Below the pieces are notes generated by a model that saw only the letters and a list, made by a program, of their open reading frames with translations, did not search any database and was not told where the DNA came from. Below, piece by piece: positions 21,801-33,124 of a stretch of 64,000 nt of DNA (positions are counted from its first letter, which is position 1; each line of letters opens with the position of its first letter). This DNA comes from Lampris incognitus. Its lineage: Eukaryota; Chordata; Actinopteri; Lampriformes; Lampridae. The stretch covers positions 87,408,986 to 87,472,985 of the forward strand of contig NC_079212.1 in NCBI RefSeq assembly GCF_029633865.1, in the 5' to 3' direction. The position numbers were made by a program, and so were the translations under genes.

Positions 21801-22903
21801 ACCAGCTTGGTTCCATAGCGGACAGTCAGTAGGAGAGAGCCAACCAGATCGATTTTGGAGTCACCATACCCACAGAGGACAGCTGAGGGTGCGGACAGTG
21901 GCAGTGAACCGAAAAATTGACTGTAGGTATCAACATTCAGGAGAGACACACTTGCACCGGTGTCCAACAGCAGGGGGATGCACACATCATTAATGTTGAC
22001 TGTGCATGATTTGAATGACACTGGCCCAGAGCTCACCTTGTGAATGACGGCGGTTGAAGACTGGGGGGTGTGGCCCTCTGACCCAGCCGGGGAAGATCGA
22101 CAGACGTTGGCAAAGTGATTGTGCTTACCGCAGCTACGGCATGTCTGGCCACGGGCAGGGCAGTTCTGAGCCCTTGAAACATGAGACCGAGACCCACAGT
22201 TACCACAGGACTGTTGAGGGCGGGGCCGAGAACGCCGTCGTTGCAGTTGCAAGATGTCCTCAGTGGAGTCGGCGCCCGCCTCGCTCTGGTTGGGTTGCGT
22301 CCCGAGGGGCAGCCGTGAGTAGAGGGAGGAGTCGTTGGCAGCTTGACTGGAGGTGGCCACTTGCTGTGTATTTAGCATAGCAGCACACTCAGCTGCTCCC
22401 TCAACCTGTAGTGCGATGGTAATTGCTCTGGACAGCAGCAGATCGTCTTTTTCCAGCAGGAGAGTCTCACGCACCTTTGCGTTGTTGGTGTGTTCGATTA
22501 GCTGGTCACGAACCATCTCGTCCTGAAGCGCGCCAAACTTGCATGAGCTAGCTAGCCCTCGCAAATTAGCTACGTACTGCCGCACAGACTCACCAGGCAG
22601 TTGGTGTCGCTGACGGAATATAAATCGCCGAAGGAGGGCACTCTGTGGAGCAGTGAAATGGGTGCTCATAAGTCCCACAGCTTCGGCAAAGCTTGTGACG
22701 TTCCCCAGAGACTCGAGCACACGATGACCCACTGCTCCCAAGCAGTGTAGCAACAGAGCCGTCTTCCTAGCCTGGCTCACGTCGTCGAGCCCTGAGGCGA
22801 TGATGTAATTTTCAAAACTATGTAGCCAGCGAGTCCATGGTACCGGAGGCTCGCCAGGTAATGCCGGGAAGGGGGCAGGTGGTGGGAGGGAGATATCAGC
22901 CAT
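18866..22903 (-). pseudogene. Gag-Pol polyprotein of copy C, one premature stop in RT
   Basis: A single long frame from the ATG at 22903 just inside the element encodes Gag and Pol without a frameshift. Seen in order: capsid region (PWTRWLHSFENYI), two CCHC knuckles (CGNCGSRSHVSRAQNC and CRSCGKHNHFANVC), protease (LLLDTGASVSLL), RT (AIYLDDIVVHG), RNase H (VTCDASATAIGAVLSQ), integrase zinc region (HEGHLG...CCACLVSGK) and integrase core (LQLDNCG, ITTDNGPQ, HPQANGGVERF). A TAG at 21320-21322 falls inside RT, directly before LDLRQGYLQVPL, where relatives have a lysine codon. It is not at the gag-pol junction used for readthrough, so it is most likely a nonsense mutation. No other break was found. 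Confidence 0.88.
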
Positions 22904-22915
22904 CCTCGTCGCCAA

Positions 22916-23115
22916 TATTGTATTTAGAAATCACGTCAGGACACAGCGCTGTCGCTCGACACAACCTCTCCGTGGCATTCTTTATTTAGACTGACACAGC
23001 ATCAAAGGCAGACCCGATCAAACAACCCTGAGCCCGCAGGCATCACCAATCGATCCCAGCACAATAGAACAGCACCAAATCAAATGCAGCACTGTCGATG
23101 TGTGCATACATAACA
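22916..23115 (-). repeat. 5' LTR of copy C
   Basis: 200-bp LTR followed after one base in the sense direction by the tRNA-Ser-type primer-binding site. Confidence 0.9.
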
Positions 23116-23337
23116 GCTAGCTAACAGTTGTTAGCTAGAAACTAGCCCTTCTCACGACTGGCTATGCATTAGCTAAACAAAGTCAAGTAGGGCTTGTTTA
23201 CTAGTAACGATGCTAGCTAGTAGCTAGCCCTTCTCACGACTGGTTATGCATTAGCATTTAGAGTTTGTTTTGACGTGACTCTAACTAACGTAGCTTAGTT
23301 TACATAACTTAGAAAACGTTATATATGAAACTCACCT

Positions 23338-23513
23338 CGGAAAAAATGCTCACTGCAGATCCGGGAGTATTTGGATGGCTGCCAGTCCTTACGATTGATA
23401 GCAGCTATCCAGCGCCGTCTTCTGTCGGCATCAAAAGAGACCCTGTAAAAGGCTAGATTGGGCTTACAGCCTTGCCTGTTGGCACACTGCACGGCACAAC
23501 AGGAAATCACCAT
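23338..23513 (-). CDS. THAP zinc-finger exon of the DNA transposon (partial)
   Basis: The exon starts with ATG at 23513 and encodes MVISCCAVQCANR, then F..F, RRRRWIAAINRKDWQPSKYS and RICSEHFFR. This is a C2CH THAP domain, a DNA-binding module found in P-element, ISL2EU and other transposases and in host THAP proteins. It ends at a strong splice donor (CGAG|GTGAGT, GT at 23337-23336), just as THAP exons usually end before the AVPT motif. No downstream exon is present, because copy C and deletions follow. It belongs with the inverted-repeat ends at 16996 and 23687. It could instead be a host THAP exon, but its position inside the transposon makes that less likely. Confidence 0.75.
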
Positions 23514-23844
23514 CGTACCATAAAAGTAAAATAAAAGTAAAATAAAAACTAGCTTCAAACAACGAAATGTCGAGCTATATAGCTAACGTGCCTGCTTGTC
23601 TTAAATTTGACGTCCAAGTCTTCCGCCGTCCGTCATGGCGTTCATATTCCCCGCGAGTGGGACGTGACGTCACGTGCAAAGGGTGAATATTCAGTGATTC
23701 AGAGCTGCGTTCAAGGACACTTCAGCAGGCAGGAGGCTAGATACCAGTGGGGGGATCTGTTAGGGGTGGTCTCCCTAAAGGACAACCACACCCTGCCACC
23801 CCCAATACGAACCCCTACTTTAAGAAAATAATACTTAAAACACA

Positions 23845-24252
23845 GGGGGGCATCCGCGTGGCGTGGCGGTGTATTCCATTGCCTACCAACACGGGGATCG
23901 GCAGTACGAATCCCCGTGTTACCTCCGGCTTGGTCGGGCGTCCCTACAGATACAATTGGCCGTGTCTGCGGGTGGGAAGCCGGATGTGGGTATGTGTCCT
24001 GGTCGCTGCACTAGCGCCTCCTCTGGTCGGTCGAATAGCATGATCCTCCCACGCGCTATGTCCCCCTGGTGAAACTCCTCACTGTCAGGTGAAAAGAAGC
24101 GGCTGGCGACTCCACATGTATTGAAGGAAGCATGTGGTAGTCTGCAGCCCTCCCTGGATCGGCAGAGGGGGTGGAGCAGCGACCGGGACGGCTCGGAAGA
24201 GTGGGTGAATTGGCCAAGTGCAATTGGGAAGAAAAGGGGCGGGGGGGTGGGG
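23845..24252 (+). mobile_element. Second tRNA-derived SINE family, near full length
   Basis: The head GGGGGCATCCGCGTGGCGTG...TACGAATCCCCGTG is tRNA-like with A-box and degraded B-box. The body contains GTGTCCTGGTCGCTGCACTA and CTCACTGTCAGGTGAAAAGA. It ends in GGGAAGAAAAGGGGCGGGGG. The same body recurs at 34781-35003. Confidence 0.8.
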
Positions 24253-24638
24253 ACAAAACACAGGAATCATAAAAAAGTAAACTCCCATCTTTGCGCTTGG
24301 GCTGTAGATTAGTTCACTGGTTCGCAACAGGGTCCTCAGGTACCCCCACCAGTACTGCTGATTTTCTATTCTGGTAGTTTTTTTTCACATTCAGCTGTTG
24401 TTTCCAGGTCTAAAAAAAAAACAAAACAAAACCCAAGGCATCTGGAATACATGCATGGTAGGTTAGAAAACAAGCAGTACTGGTGTCCTCCGAGGACTAG
24501 AACTGAGAACCTCTGGGTTTGTACTGATAAGAGTTGTTTACTGGTATAGGCAGGTCCTCCTGTTGAGATGAATAGTCACATGCAGCACATACATCTGGGT
24601 ATGGAAACAGAGAGAGGAATGAGACGTCGGACATAAAA
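24253..24638. other. Unclassified sequence between SINE and copy B
   Basis: Holds A-rich runs (24412-24432) and no recognisable gene. Confidence 0.4.
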
Positions 24639-24642
24639 CTGT

Positions 24643-24883
24643 TGTGGTGGACACGTATTGGGGACAGAATTCAACCCAGGAACTAAGGGTTAAGTCATGG
24701 TTGCCCTGGCAGGTTAACGCAGGGTTAAGTTATGGTTGTCCAGCCAGTTTTCTGATTATTCTTGCCACCTCCGCTCAGTCGAGCTGTGGTTTGGTTGTCT
24801 CTCTGATTTACCGTGGATTAAAGAAAGTTGCCTACACGGCTAAAGTGTGAACCTACGGTCTTCTCCGTTCCTTCGGCTCTACA
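24643..24883 (+). repeat. 5' LTR of copy B
   Basis: 241 bp, TGTGGTGG...GCTCTACA. Confidence 0.93.
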
Positions 24884-24935
24884 CTGGTGACCCCGACGTC
24901 GGTTTTCGGATAAGTTTTCTGAAACCACACACATT

Positions 24936-25628
24936 ATGGCTACGAACGCCGTGGCAATTAAACTGCCGGAGTTTTGGGAGTCTTCCGCGGCTACATGGTT
25001 CGCGCAGGCTGAGGCACAGTTCGCGCTCAGAGACATAACAGCAGACGAGACCAGGTACTACTACGTAGTGGCAGCGCTGGGGTGCGCTACGGCTTCCAGG
25101 ATAAGCGGTTTCATAACCAACCCACCGGCCGATGGTAAATACGCCGCACTTAAACATCTCCTCCTTGAAACTTTTGAACTGTCAACAACGGAGAGAGCAC
25201 GTCGCCTCTTCGCAATTCAGGGCTTGGGAGATGGCAAACCATCGGAGCTAATGAGCAGGATGTTAAAACTACTGGGTCAAGAAAAGCCATGTTTCCTGTT
25301 TATGGAGCTGTTTCTGCGCAACATGCCGCCCCACGTCCAGACTGCGCTCGCTAACTCCACCATCACTGATCCCCGTGAGCTGGCAAAGGAGGCTGACCGA
25401 TTCTTCGTCGCTACACAACGTTCCTCCCATGCCGGGGTGCTGGCTCCTACCTTCACTGGCCCCCCGCCGACATCGCGGGCGTGGCCCGACGGGGGCGCCA
25501 CAGCATCAGACCGCTACAAGCCCTCTGGACTCTGTATGTACCACGCTCGATTTGGTGCGAAAGCTAAACGGTGCCGTTCCCCCTGCAACTACAGGCCGAC
25601 GGGAAACGAGAGGGCCAACACTCAGTAG
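24936..25628 (+). CDS. Gag protein of copy B
   Basis: 230 residues with the same sequence as the Gag of copy A, including the C200/H203/C213/C217 CHCC zinc finger. The frame is intact from ATG to stop. Pol overlaps its last part in the -1 frame. Confidence 0.92.
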   Translation: MATNAVAIKLPEFWESSAATWFAQAEAQFALRDITADETRYYYVVAALGCATASRISGFITNPPADGKYAALKHLLLETFELSTTERARRLFAIQGLGDGKPSELMSRMLKLLGQEKPCFLFMELFLRNMPPHVQTALANSTITDPRELAKEADRFFVATQRSSHAGVLAPTFTGPPPTSRAWPDGGATASDRYKPSGLCMYHARFGAKAKRCRSPCNYRPTGNERANTQ

Positions 25629-28600
25629 TGGCCATGAGTGTTGGCGATACGAGCAGGCTACTCTTCATCCTCGACACCATCTCCGGTCGGCGATTTCTTT
25701 GTGACACGGGCGCACAGAGAAGCGTGCTCCCTGCTACTGACGTCGACATCATGGGCGGGGAGCGGGGCCCCCAGTTGGCGACGGCTGACGGCAGCCCTAT
25801 CCACACCTACGGCGTGCGGTCTGTAGAACTGTGTTTTGGTGGACAACGTTTCACGTGGGAGTTCGTCATGGCCAATGTAACGCTTCCCCTCCTCGGAGCT
25901 GATTTTTTGTGCGCTTACGGTTTGCTAGTGGACATTCAGAACAGCCGTCTGGTCGATGCCTTAACCTTCTCCTCCTTCGCATGTACGCGGAGGGAAGCGG
26001 CCTATGCAGGTCTAGCCAACTCTCTCTCAGAGGCAGACAAGTTCACCCGCCTCCTCGCTGAGTTCCCTGACCTCACCCAGCCTACCTTCTCTGCACCCAC
26101 CGCTAAGCATGGGGTGGAGCATCACATTGCTACGAAGGGGCCCCCGGTCTACGCCAGAGCCAGGCGTCTCGACCCCGCCAAACTCGCCATTGCCAAGTCT
26201 GAGTTCGAGCACCTGGAACGCATGGGGATCATCCGCCGCTCTGACAGCCCGTGGGCGTCCCCACTCCACATCGTCGCTAAGCCTGATGGAGGTTGGCGCC
26301 CATGCGGGGACTACCGCCGACTAAATGACGCCACCACGCCCGACCGCTATCCTGTCCCGCATATCCAGGACTTTTCTGCAAACCTGTCTGGCAAATGCGT
26401 CTTCTCAAAAGTCGACCTGGTCCGTGGTTATCATCAAGTTCCCGTGCACCCCTCAGACATCCCCAAGACAGCGGTGACTACCCCATTCGGCCTATTTGAA
26501 TTCCTACGAATGCCATTTGGACTCAAAAACGCGGCCCAGTCCTTTCAGCGGCTGATGGATTCAGTGCTCCGTGGCCTTCCTTTCCTCTTCGTCTATTTGG
26601 ACGACATACTCATCGCCAGCGCCTCCGAGGAAGAACACCTGTCCCATCTTCATGCCCTCTTCACACGCCTCAGCCAGCATGGGCTGATCGTCAACCCGGC
26701 GAAGTGCCGGTTCGGGCTGACAGCCATTGATTTCCTCGGGCATCGCATCACTGGGGACGGGGCAGTCCCCCTGCCCTCAAAGGTGGAAGCGGTGGCGGCC
26801 TTTCCGCGCCCCCAAACAGCTCGTGCGCTCAGGGAGTTCATCGGGATGGTGACATTCTACCACCGCTTCATTCCCCGAGCCGCCTTTATCATCCGGCCAC
26901 TGTACGAGGCGCTGAAAGGCATGTCCCCCAACCAGGCGGTCGACTGGACAGCAGAGCGGGACTGTGCGTTCACCGAGACTAAAGCTGCGCTCTCCCAGGC
27001 TACCCTGCTAGCGCATCCTTCACCTACAGCGCCTATTTCCATAACCACGGATGCATCGGACTATGCTGTTGGTGCGGTTCACGAACAGTGGGTGGGGGGG
27101 GGCTTGGCAGCCTTTGGCCTTTTTCAGTCGCCAGCTTACACCCCGAGAGCGCAAGTATAGTACTTTTGACAGGGAACTCCTCGGTCTCTGGCTCGCTGTC
27201 CGGCATTTCCGTTTCCTGCTAGAGGGCCGCGAGTTTACTGCGTACGTGGACCACAAGCCCCTCACATTTGCCATGTCCAAGACGGCCGAGCCATGGTCCG
27301 CTCGCCAGCAGCGACAACTCTCCTACATTTCGGAATTCACTACCGACATCCAGCACGTCGCTGGTAAGTCTAACCAGGTAGCTGACTGCCTCTCTAGGGC
27401 AGTGATTGGAGCGGTCCACCTAGGCCTTGACTATGCACAGATGGCCGCTGACCAGGCCACGGACCCGAGCATCCTCCGTCTCCGGGCCTCCGACACGGGG
27501 CTCCGCCTGCAGGACGTTCCTTTCAGCGACACAGGTGCCACCCTCCTGTGTGACGTCTCCACAGGACAGCCCAGGCCCATCGTCCCGCACAGCTGGAGAC
27601 GCCCCGTATTTGAAGCTGTGCACGGCCTCTCTCATCCAGGCGGTAAGCCATCCGTGCGCCTGACCTCTGCTAAGTTTGTGTGGGAGGGACTTAAGAGAGA
27701 CGTGAAAGCGTGGGCCGACTCGTGTGTTGCCTGTCAGCGGGCTAAGATACACCGCCACATTAAGGCGCCCCTGGAACGCTTCGCAGTGCCGGAGAGACGA
27801 TTTGACCATGTCCACGTCGACCTAGTTGGTCCCCTACCCCCCTCCCATGGGTTCACCTACCTCTTCACTGTGGTGGACAGGACTACGCGCTGGCCTGAAG
27901 CTGTTCCCCTGGCATCCACGACGTCTGCTGATGTGGCCCGGGCTTTTATTGGGTCGTGGGTCTCACGTTTCGGTACGCCTTCCGACCTTTCATCTGACCG
28001 CGGGCCACAGTTTACCTCAGAGCTATGGAGTGCTGTGGGTGAGGCTCTGGGCGTCAAGCTTCATCGCACTACCGCCTACCACCCTCAGGCGAATGGCCTA
28101 TGTGAGCGCTTCCACCGGTCCATGAAGGCTGCGCTTCGGGCTACTCTCAAGGACTGCAACTGGGTCGACAAGCTCCCATGGGTCATGCTGGGCCTGCGGA
28201 CCGCCCCGAAGGAAGACCTACAAGCCTCCTCTGCGGAGCTGGTGTACGGCACGCCGCTGCGAGTCCCAGGCGATTTCATGCCCAATGCAACGCGTCCCTG
28301 GTCAGCTGTGGACCAACGAGCCTCCTTGCTGGACGGGGTCAGAGCTTTCACACCCGTCCCTACCGCCCAACACGGCGCGACGGTGTCCCAGGTGCCCCCA
28401 GGTCTGCAGTCAGCGGACTACGTGTTCATCCGTCACGACGCACACCGCCCCCCTCTGCAACCCCCTTATGACGGCCCCTTCCGCGTCCTGGAACGGGGAA
28501 CTAAGCACCTGGTGGTGGATTTTGGGGGCACGGCCGAGCATGTTTCAGTGGACCGAGTTAAACCCGCACACCTGGACTTGACGCAGCCGTTGGAGTTAGC

Positions 28601-28793
28601 CCAACCTCCTCGTCGCGGTCGTCCCCCGGCTCCGCCTCCTCCCCCCGTGGAGGCCCGAGCTGCCTCTTTTGCTCCTCAGGCCGACCTCCACAGGCCCGCG
28701 TCAATGCCTCCCAGAGACACTCCGGCCCCTGTTATCCGGAGCCGCCGCGGACGGCCTGTCGTCCCCCCGCGCCTGCCTGACTTCGATTACTAG
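25571..28793 (+). pseudogene. Pol polyprotein of copy B, frameshifted in RNase H
   Basis: The first frame carries protease (DTGAQ), RT ([11 protein letters not shown]) and the start of RNase H ([11 protein letters not shown]). It is lost at a nine-base G run (27094-27102), where copy A has eight. The second frame, to the stop at 28793, resumes at [10 protein letters not shown] and includes the rest of RNase H, the integrase zinc region, the DDE core ([26 protein letters not shown]) and the C-terminal tail that is out of frame in copy A. A handful of residue differences separate the two copies, for example [10 protein letters not shown] here and [10 protein letters not shown] in A. The 25571 boundary is the frame boundary and not an ATG. 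Confidence 0.9.
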
Positions 28794-28814
28794 GGCGAAT
28801 TCTGGGGGGGCTCA

Positions 28815-29055
28815 TGTGGTGGACACGTATTGGGGACAGAATTCAACCCAGGAACTAAGGGTTAAGTCATGGTTGCCCTGGCAGGTTAACGTAGGGTTAA
28901 GTTATGGTTGTCCAGCCAGTTTTCTGATTATTCTTGCCACCTCCGCTCAGTCGAGCTGTGGTTTGGTTGTCTCTCTGATTTACCGTGGATTAAAGAAAGT
29001 TGCCTACACGGCTAAAGTGTGAACCTACGGTCTTCTCCGTTCCTTCGGCTCTACA
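28815..29055 (+). repeat. 3' LTR of copy B
   Basis: 241 bp, preceded by the purine-rich GGGGGGGCTCA tract at 28804-28814. Confidence 0.93.
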
Positions 29056-29355
29056 CTGTCATATTAAATGGTGAGAACTTTTGTAAAACGATACAGAACT
29101 TAATGGAAGGGGGAAGGGGGGCTTAGAAAAGGGAGGGACAGAAAAACACACATGGAAAAACAGAGGGTGACATGGTGTGACAGAACGAGAGATAGCTAGC
29201 TAGACAGCTAACTGGAGGGGGAAGTGTGGAACTCTGGGAGGGAGGTGGAATGTGGGAGTGTGTGTCGCCGTAACTCGACCCCAATGGTCTCGGGTGGTGA
29301 AATGTGCTTACTGCTCCAGTTTCCTGCCATTCCACCTGGTCCCTACACTTAATTC

Positions 29356-29359
<4 letters not shown>

Positions 29360-29438
<79 letters not shown>
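29360..29438. repeat. (GT)n microsatellite
   Basis: About 79 bases of uninterrupted GT. Short frames across it are repeat artefacts. Confidence 0.97.
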
Positions 29439-29441
<3 letters not shown>

Positions 29442-31254
29442 ATACACTATAACAGACAAGCGTCTAATGAAACAAGGATGTCAGTTTACACTGCCACTTT
29501 TGCCTTGGAACTGGCACCGTGGCCTTCTAGCGCCCTATATGATTTCAGTAGATATTGCTAGAGACCTCATGTACTGCACATGCCTCATAAACTTAAAACC
29601 AATTTACAGTTTTCTCAACATATCTTTTAGGGGCTTGATTTTGATTGGCGCACAAAGTAGAATACAGACCTTGTCCGTATGGACAACAAGGTCGACGAGA
29701 ACTGATTTCCTCAAAGACCCTTGAGCATATCAGAATTAGACTGACGTTTACTCCACTTCGCACCATGCGTCAATCTCACCTCATTCCCCAACCTCCACCA
29801 CCCAAACACCCTGCTACCTCTCCTAAATGACAGCCGCAAGCACACTTGTGTTATTCAATCTTAACTTGCGCCTCAACAAGAGTGGGTGCAGTGACATTAA
29901 CATGCATTCAAGTAAAATTAGAATGAATCGCAGCTTTTCTGGACATCAGTCTGAGCTGCTTAAAAAAAACAAACAATGACCCAGATCATGGGGGGAGGTA
30001 AATCTGACAGTTGCAGATCAGCACATGCTTTAAAGATGGCAGCCTCTTGGATCCAAATCAGTAGCTTTATAACTGATGCTTTGAACTGCAGGCGTAGTTT
30101 CAAACGTGGAAAAAGGCCACGCAAAGAGGCCAGCACCGTTTTGGAGCTGGTCAAGTGGTGGAAGGAAGGCTGGAGAAGTACAATGGGATGTTAGAGGACA
30201 GAATGCTGCTGATGGATTAGAGATTTTCCTCACACGCAGTGCAGTTTTTGAGCCACTTTGGATGACTTTGATATGAGGGAACACAATTTTCCGTCCTGCT
30301 AATCTCTAGTCTCTGTAATTTCCCTCATCAGTCGGTCCTCTATAGGGTCGGTGTGCTTCAATGGTCGCCTCGCCTATATCTGTTCTGGGATTTACCACAG
30401 CTTCTGGCACTAATACATCATGCGCATCATATCCAGAGAGAACCACCTCAGAAAGCAATTGGTGTATGAGTTGTGTAACCAAATCAAACAAACAGATATG
30501 AAACATATTTGGCTGCGGGACATGTTTCATCTGCCAGTCATATTTCCCTTCCCTCCGGAATGTCAACTCTTTCCTGCTCTTCGCTGCCTCTCAGAGTTCA
30601 AGGTTTCATTGACTTTTTGCGTTTTATCCTTTCCAACCAACCACTCATAACCATTCTGTTCCTTGTTCTCTCTGATCTCGCTCGCCCTTTCTCAGTCCCC
30701 ACTCACTCTGCCCACCCCTTCCTCCCCCTCCTCACTCTCCCTCCCTCTTTCTCTCTGCCCCCTTCCACAGTTGTCCTCACATATTAGGTTCCCTGTCTTT
30801 AAGATGCAGAATTAGCCTCTGGAATCTTGTGCACTTGTTACCGACTCTCCCGGGAGGTGGAGAACCGTGACAGAGTGAGCGAAACAGAGAGAAGAAGAGA
30901 TAAATGGAAAGGAAGATGGGGGAAGTTGGAGGAACTGATTAAGAGTGGGTTAGACAGTGGAAAATAACAAAAAGGACAGAGAAGGTAACAGATAAAGAGC
31001 CAAAGAGAGAGGGAGAGAGAGAGGGGGGGGGGAGAGGGAAAGGGGAGTTTGGACAGAACAGAGCTGTGAGAGAACAGAGGGAGAAAAGAGGTTTAAAAAG
31101 AGAAAGAGAAGGAAAGATACCTTACATCAGGACGTCTGCTATTTGATCCAAGCTTCTTGCTTGACTATGTGACTGTCTGGATCCACGATTCATTCTCTCT
31201 CTCTCCCTGTCTCTGTCTCTCTCCCTCCCACTCTCTCTCTCTCTCTTCTCCAGT
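29439..31254. other. Mostly single-copy sequence, no gene recognised
   Basis: No recognisable coding domain on either strand. 30890-31130 is purine-rich (AGAGAGAG and GGGGGGGG runs) and 31192-31253 is a CT tract that could serve as the pyrimidine tract of the candidate exon that follows. Confidence 0.5.
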
Positions 31255-31533
31255 TGATTGGTACCAGTTGGTGTTCATGCAGCTGAGCCTAGCTTCATAT
31301 AGCTCCGTGGTGTGAAGAATTTCTCCAGAGTTTTCCTAAAGGATTGGCTTTTATGATTTACTACCACCACATGAAACAAGATGGGACCATGCCGTTTGTT
31401 TGGCTGATGTTGTTTTGTTGCTGTTTTGTTTTTGTTTTTTGCTGACACATTGACATTTGGAATCTCTACTGCCAAGAGGTTTTGGATAAACTGAATCCTA
31501 CAGGAGAAGACAATCTGCAAATGTGGGGCTCAG
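31255..31533 (+). other. Weak candidate exon
   Basis: A long CT tract ending TTCTCCAG (31254) could be a splice acceptor and CTCAG|GTAAGA (31533/31534) is a strong donor. An ATG at about 31351 opens 30 codons with a hydrophobic run (PFVWLMLFCCCFVFVFC), then TGA, then the same frame continues HIDIWNLYCQEVLDKLNPTG to the donor. No family was recognised. It could be a noncoding exon, a decayed exon or chance. Confidence 0.2.
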
Positions 31534-33124
31534 GTAAGAACAAGATAGTGTCATTGTGTATCTTGAATTCCCAATTTCTCCTGTCACTCTTGTTGATCGA
31601 CCCATCGCTTATAATTAATGTATTTGACATGTCTCGCATTCTTGGCTATGTTCTGATGACCATTCGGTGCTCTTAAGACGTCTGCATGTTGATACAGGGA
31701 AATATCTGCTAGTGTGATGACTGTCCTGCAGGTCATCTTGGATAAAAGTGTGCAAAATGAGAACATGTAGAATTTAAACAAAGCTGAATCTTGAGCAATG
31801 TGACCTCACGTCGTACTCCCAAGCATTCTTTTGATCTGCTCGAAAACCAGCCTTGAAGTAGGTCAGCCCTGCTGCATTCCTACTCACAGCACCATGCGGA
31901 GAGAGACAGGAAGTCAAGGACGTTCTGACCTGAGGCTTATGCTGTTGTCGCTGTGGTGAAACTCGGGCAGGTGGATCTCTAGCGGACATCACGTCTCTCT
32001 GGTAAAACAAGACTTTTCCCTTGAACCCTACCTCACCTTTGACCTCCACGAAGCTGTTGCTACGCTCGTCTCCACTAACAGAGGAAGGCCAGAGAGGTGG
32101 AGAGGAGGGCAGAGCAGACAGAGAGGGTTTTGTCATTCTTATCTAGTAATAACGGGCCGGGAGGGGGAGGATTTGGCAGATTAGGGAGAAAAAGGGGAGT
32201 GATTTTGATGCAAAGTGAAAAAAGAGGAAGGTGAGAATGTGGGAAGGAGAATCGGAGACAGAAAACCTCTGTTTTATAAAGCGCTGGTTAAAATAACAAG
32301 TCAAACTGTAACATAATGACCCGAATCTTATTTTTTCCTTCTTTTTTTAACTTTTTCAACCTTCAGTGAAATTGAGACTCGCTTCTTAAGCCTTTACACA
32401 TAAATATCTGTGCCAGTTCGTGTTGTTGTGCGCCTTTGAGCGGACGCAGTTAGAGGTGCCGTTATAACACAGGTATGATAAGCAATGGAGGTGATCTGTT
32501 GTGTTGATCTTAACGTAGCGACGCGTTTCTGGACCTCACTGGGCCTGAGTTAAATAAAAAGAAGTCCATAAGATGTGGATGTCTAGTGGGGTCGCCTCAC
32601 TGAATATAAATGTTGATGAATCACACTCCATTATAACCCGTGATTTACCTGCATACCAGCCAAATGTTTGCATATGACTTTGAATTATTTCATAGATCCA
32701 ATTTAGTTGTTCTTAGGGGCTATTTTAATGATTTTTTTTCAAGATTTTCTTCCTTTGTACACATCTGACTATGACAAGAGAGATGCTGAATGAGAGAATA
32801 GAAGACAAGCAACAGGACCTAAACTCTAATGTTTTAATTAAGGTGTGTGATACCCCACTGACGACCAGCACACAGCAATATTTAGGTTCAATGTCCATTA
32901 GTGCATCCAGCTAAGAAAAACCTACAAATGTTCCCATTTGTACACATAAAACAGCAAACACTCAAGCCTCTGTTAAAAACATGATATTCATTTCAGCAGT
33001 GATGTACCCAGTGTAGGTTGATATGACTCCTGCAGTACAGTGTGTCTTGGAAACCAACCCAGCTGCAGTGGTTGTAAGGGTGACTCATAGCTGTGACGTG
33101 GAGCTGTTTCCTCATGGGCGACTA
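31534..33124. other. No gene recognised
   Basis: AT-rich sequence without a supportable open frame, repeat family or RNA gene. Confidence 0.5.

Larger units (their letters stand above)
18644..23115 (-). mobile_element. Ty3/gypsy LTR retrotransposon copy C (Mag-like)
   Basis: Complete 4472-bp element on the minus strand with 200-bp LTRs at 22916-23115 (5') and 18644-18843 (3') and the target duplication GCTAG (18639-18643 and 23116-23120). The primer-binding site (complement of 22900-22914, TGGCGACGAGGATGG) matches the 3' end of tRNA-Ser(GCU). A G-rich polypurine tract lies at 18844-18859. The LTRs differ at a single base, so insertion was recent. The site lies inside the ISL2EU remnant. Double CCHC knuckles in Gag and the tRNA-Ser primer fit the Mag clade. 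Confidence 0.92.
16996..23687. mobile_element. Remains of an ISL2EU-type (THAP/YqaJ) DNA transposon, with nested insertions
   Basis: The ends are inverted: TTCACCCTTTG at 16996-17006 and its reverse complement ending at 23687, each flanked by TA. Further in, CGCCATGACGGACGGC (17044-17059) recurs as an exact reverse complement at 23625-23640. Two genes point inward: a fragment of a YqaJ/SWIM-associated protein on + (17153-17534) and a THAP zinc-finger exon on - (23338-23513). ISL2EU elements (PIF/Harbinger-related) are known to carry a THAP-type transposase and a YqaJ nuclease gene with 2-bp target duplications. Removing the solo LTR (17551-18313) and copy C (18644-23115) with their duplications leaves only about 1.4 kb, so most of both genes is deleted. 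Confidence 0.65.
24643..29055 (+). mobile_element. Ty3/gypsy LTR retrotransposon copy B (CsRn1/Kabuki-like)
   Basis: Complete 4413-bp element with 241-bp LTRs at 24643-24883 and 28815-29055, target duplication CTGT (24639-24642 and 29056-29059), and primer-binding site TGGTGACCCCGACGT at 24885-24899 (tRNA-Trp type). It is the same family as copy A but in opposite orientation. The LTRs differ by one base (AACGCAGGG against AACGTAGGG), which indicates a recent insertion. Confidence 0.95.

Noticed and set aside
16996..23687. Endogenous retrovirus with env
   Set aside because: All LTR elements here end after integrase or carry no genes; no envelope-like frame with signal and transmembrane segments was found.
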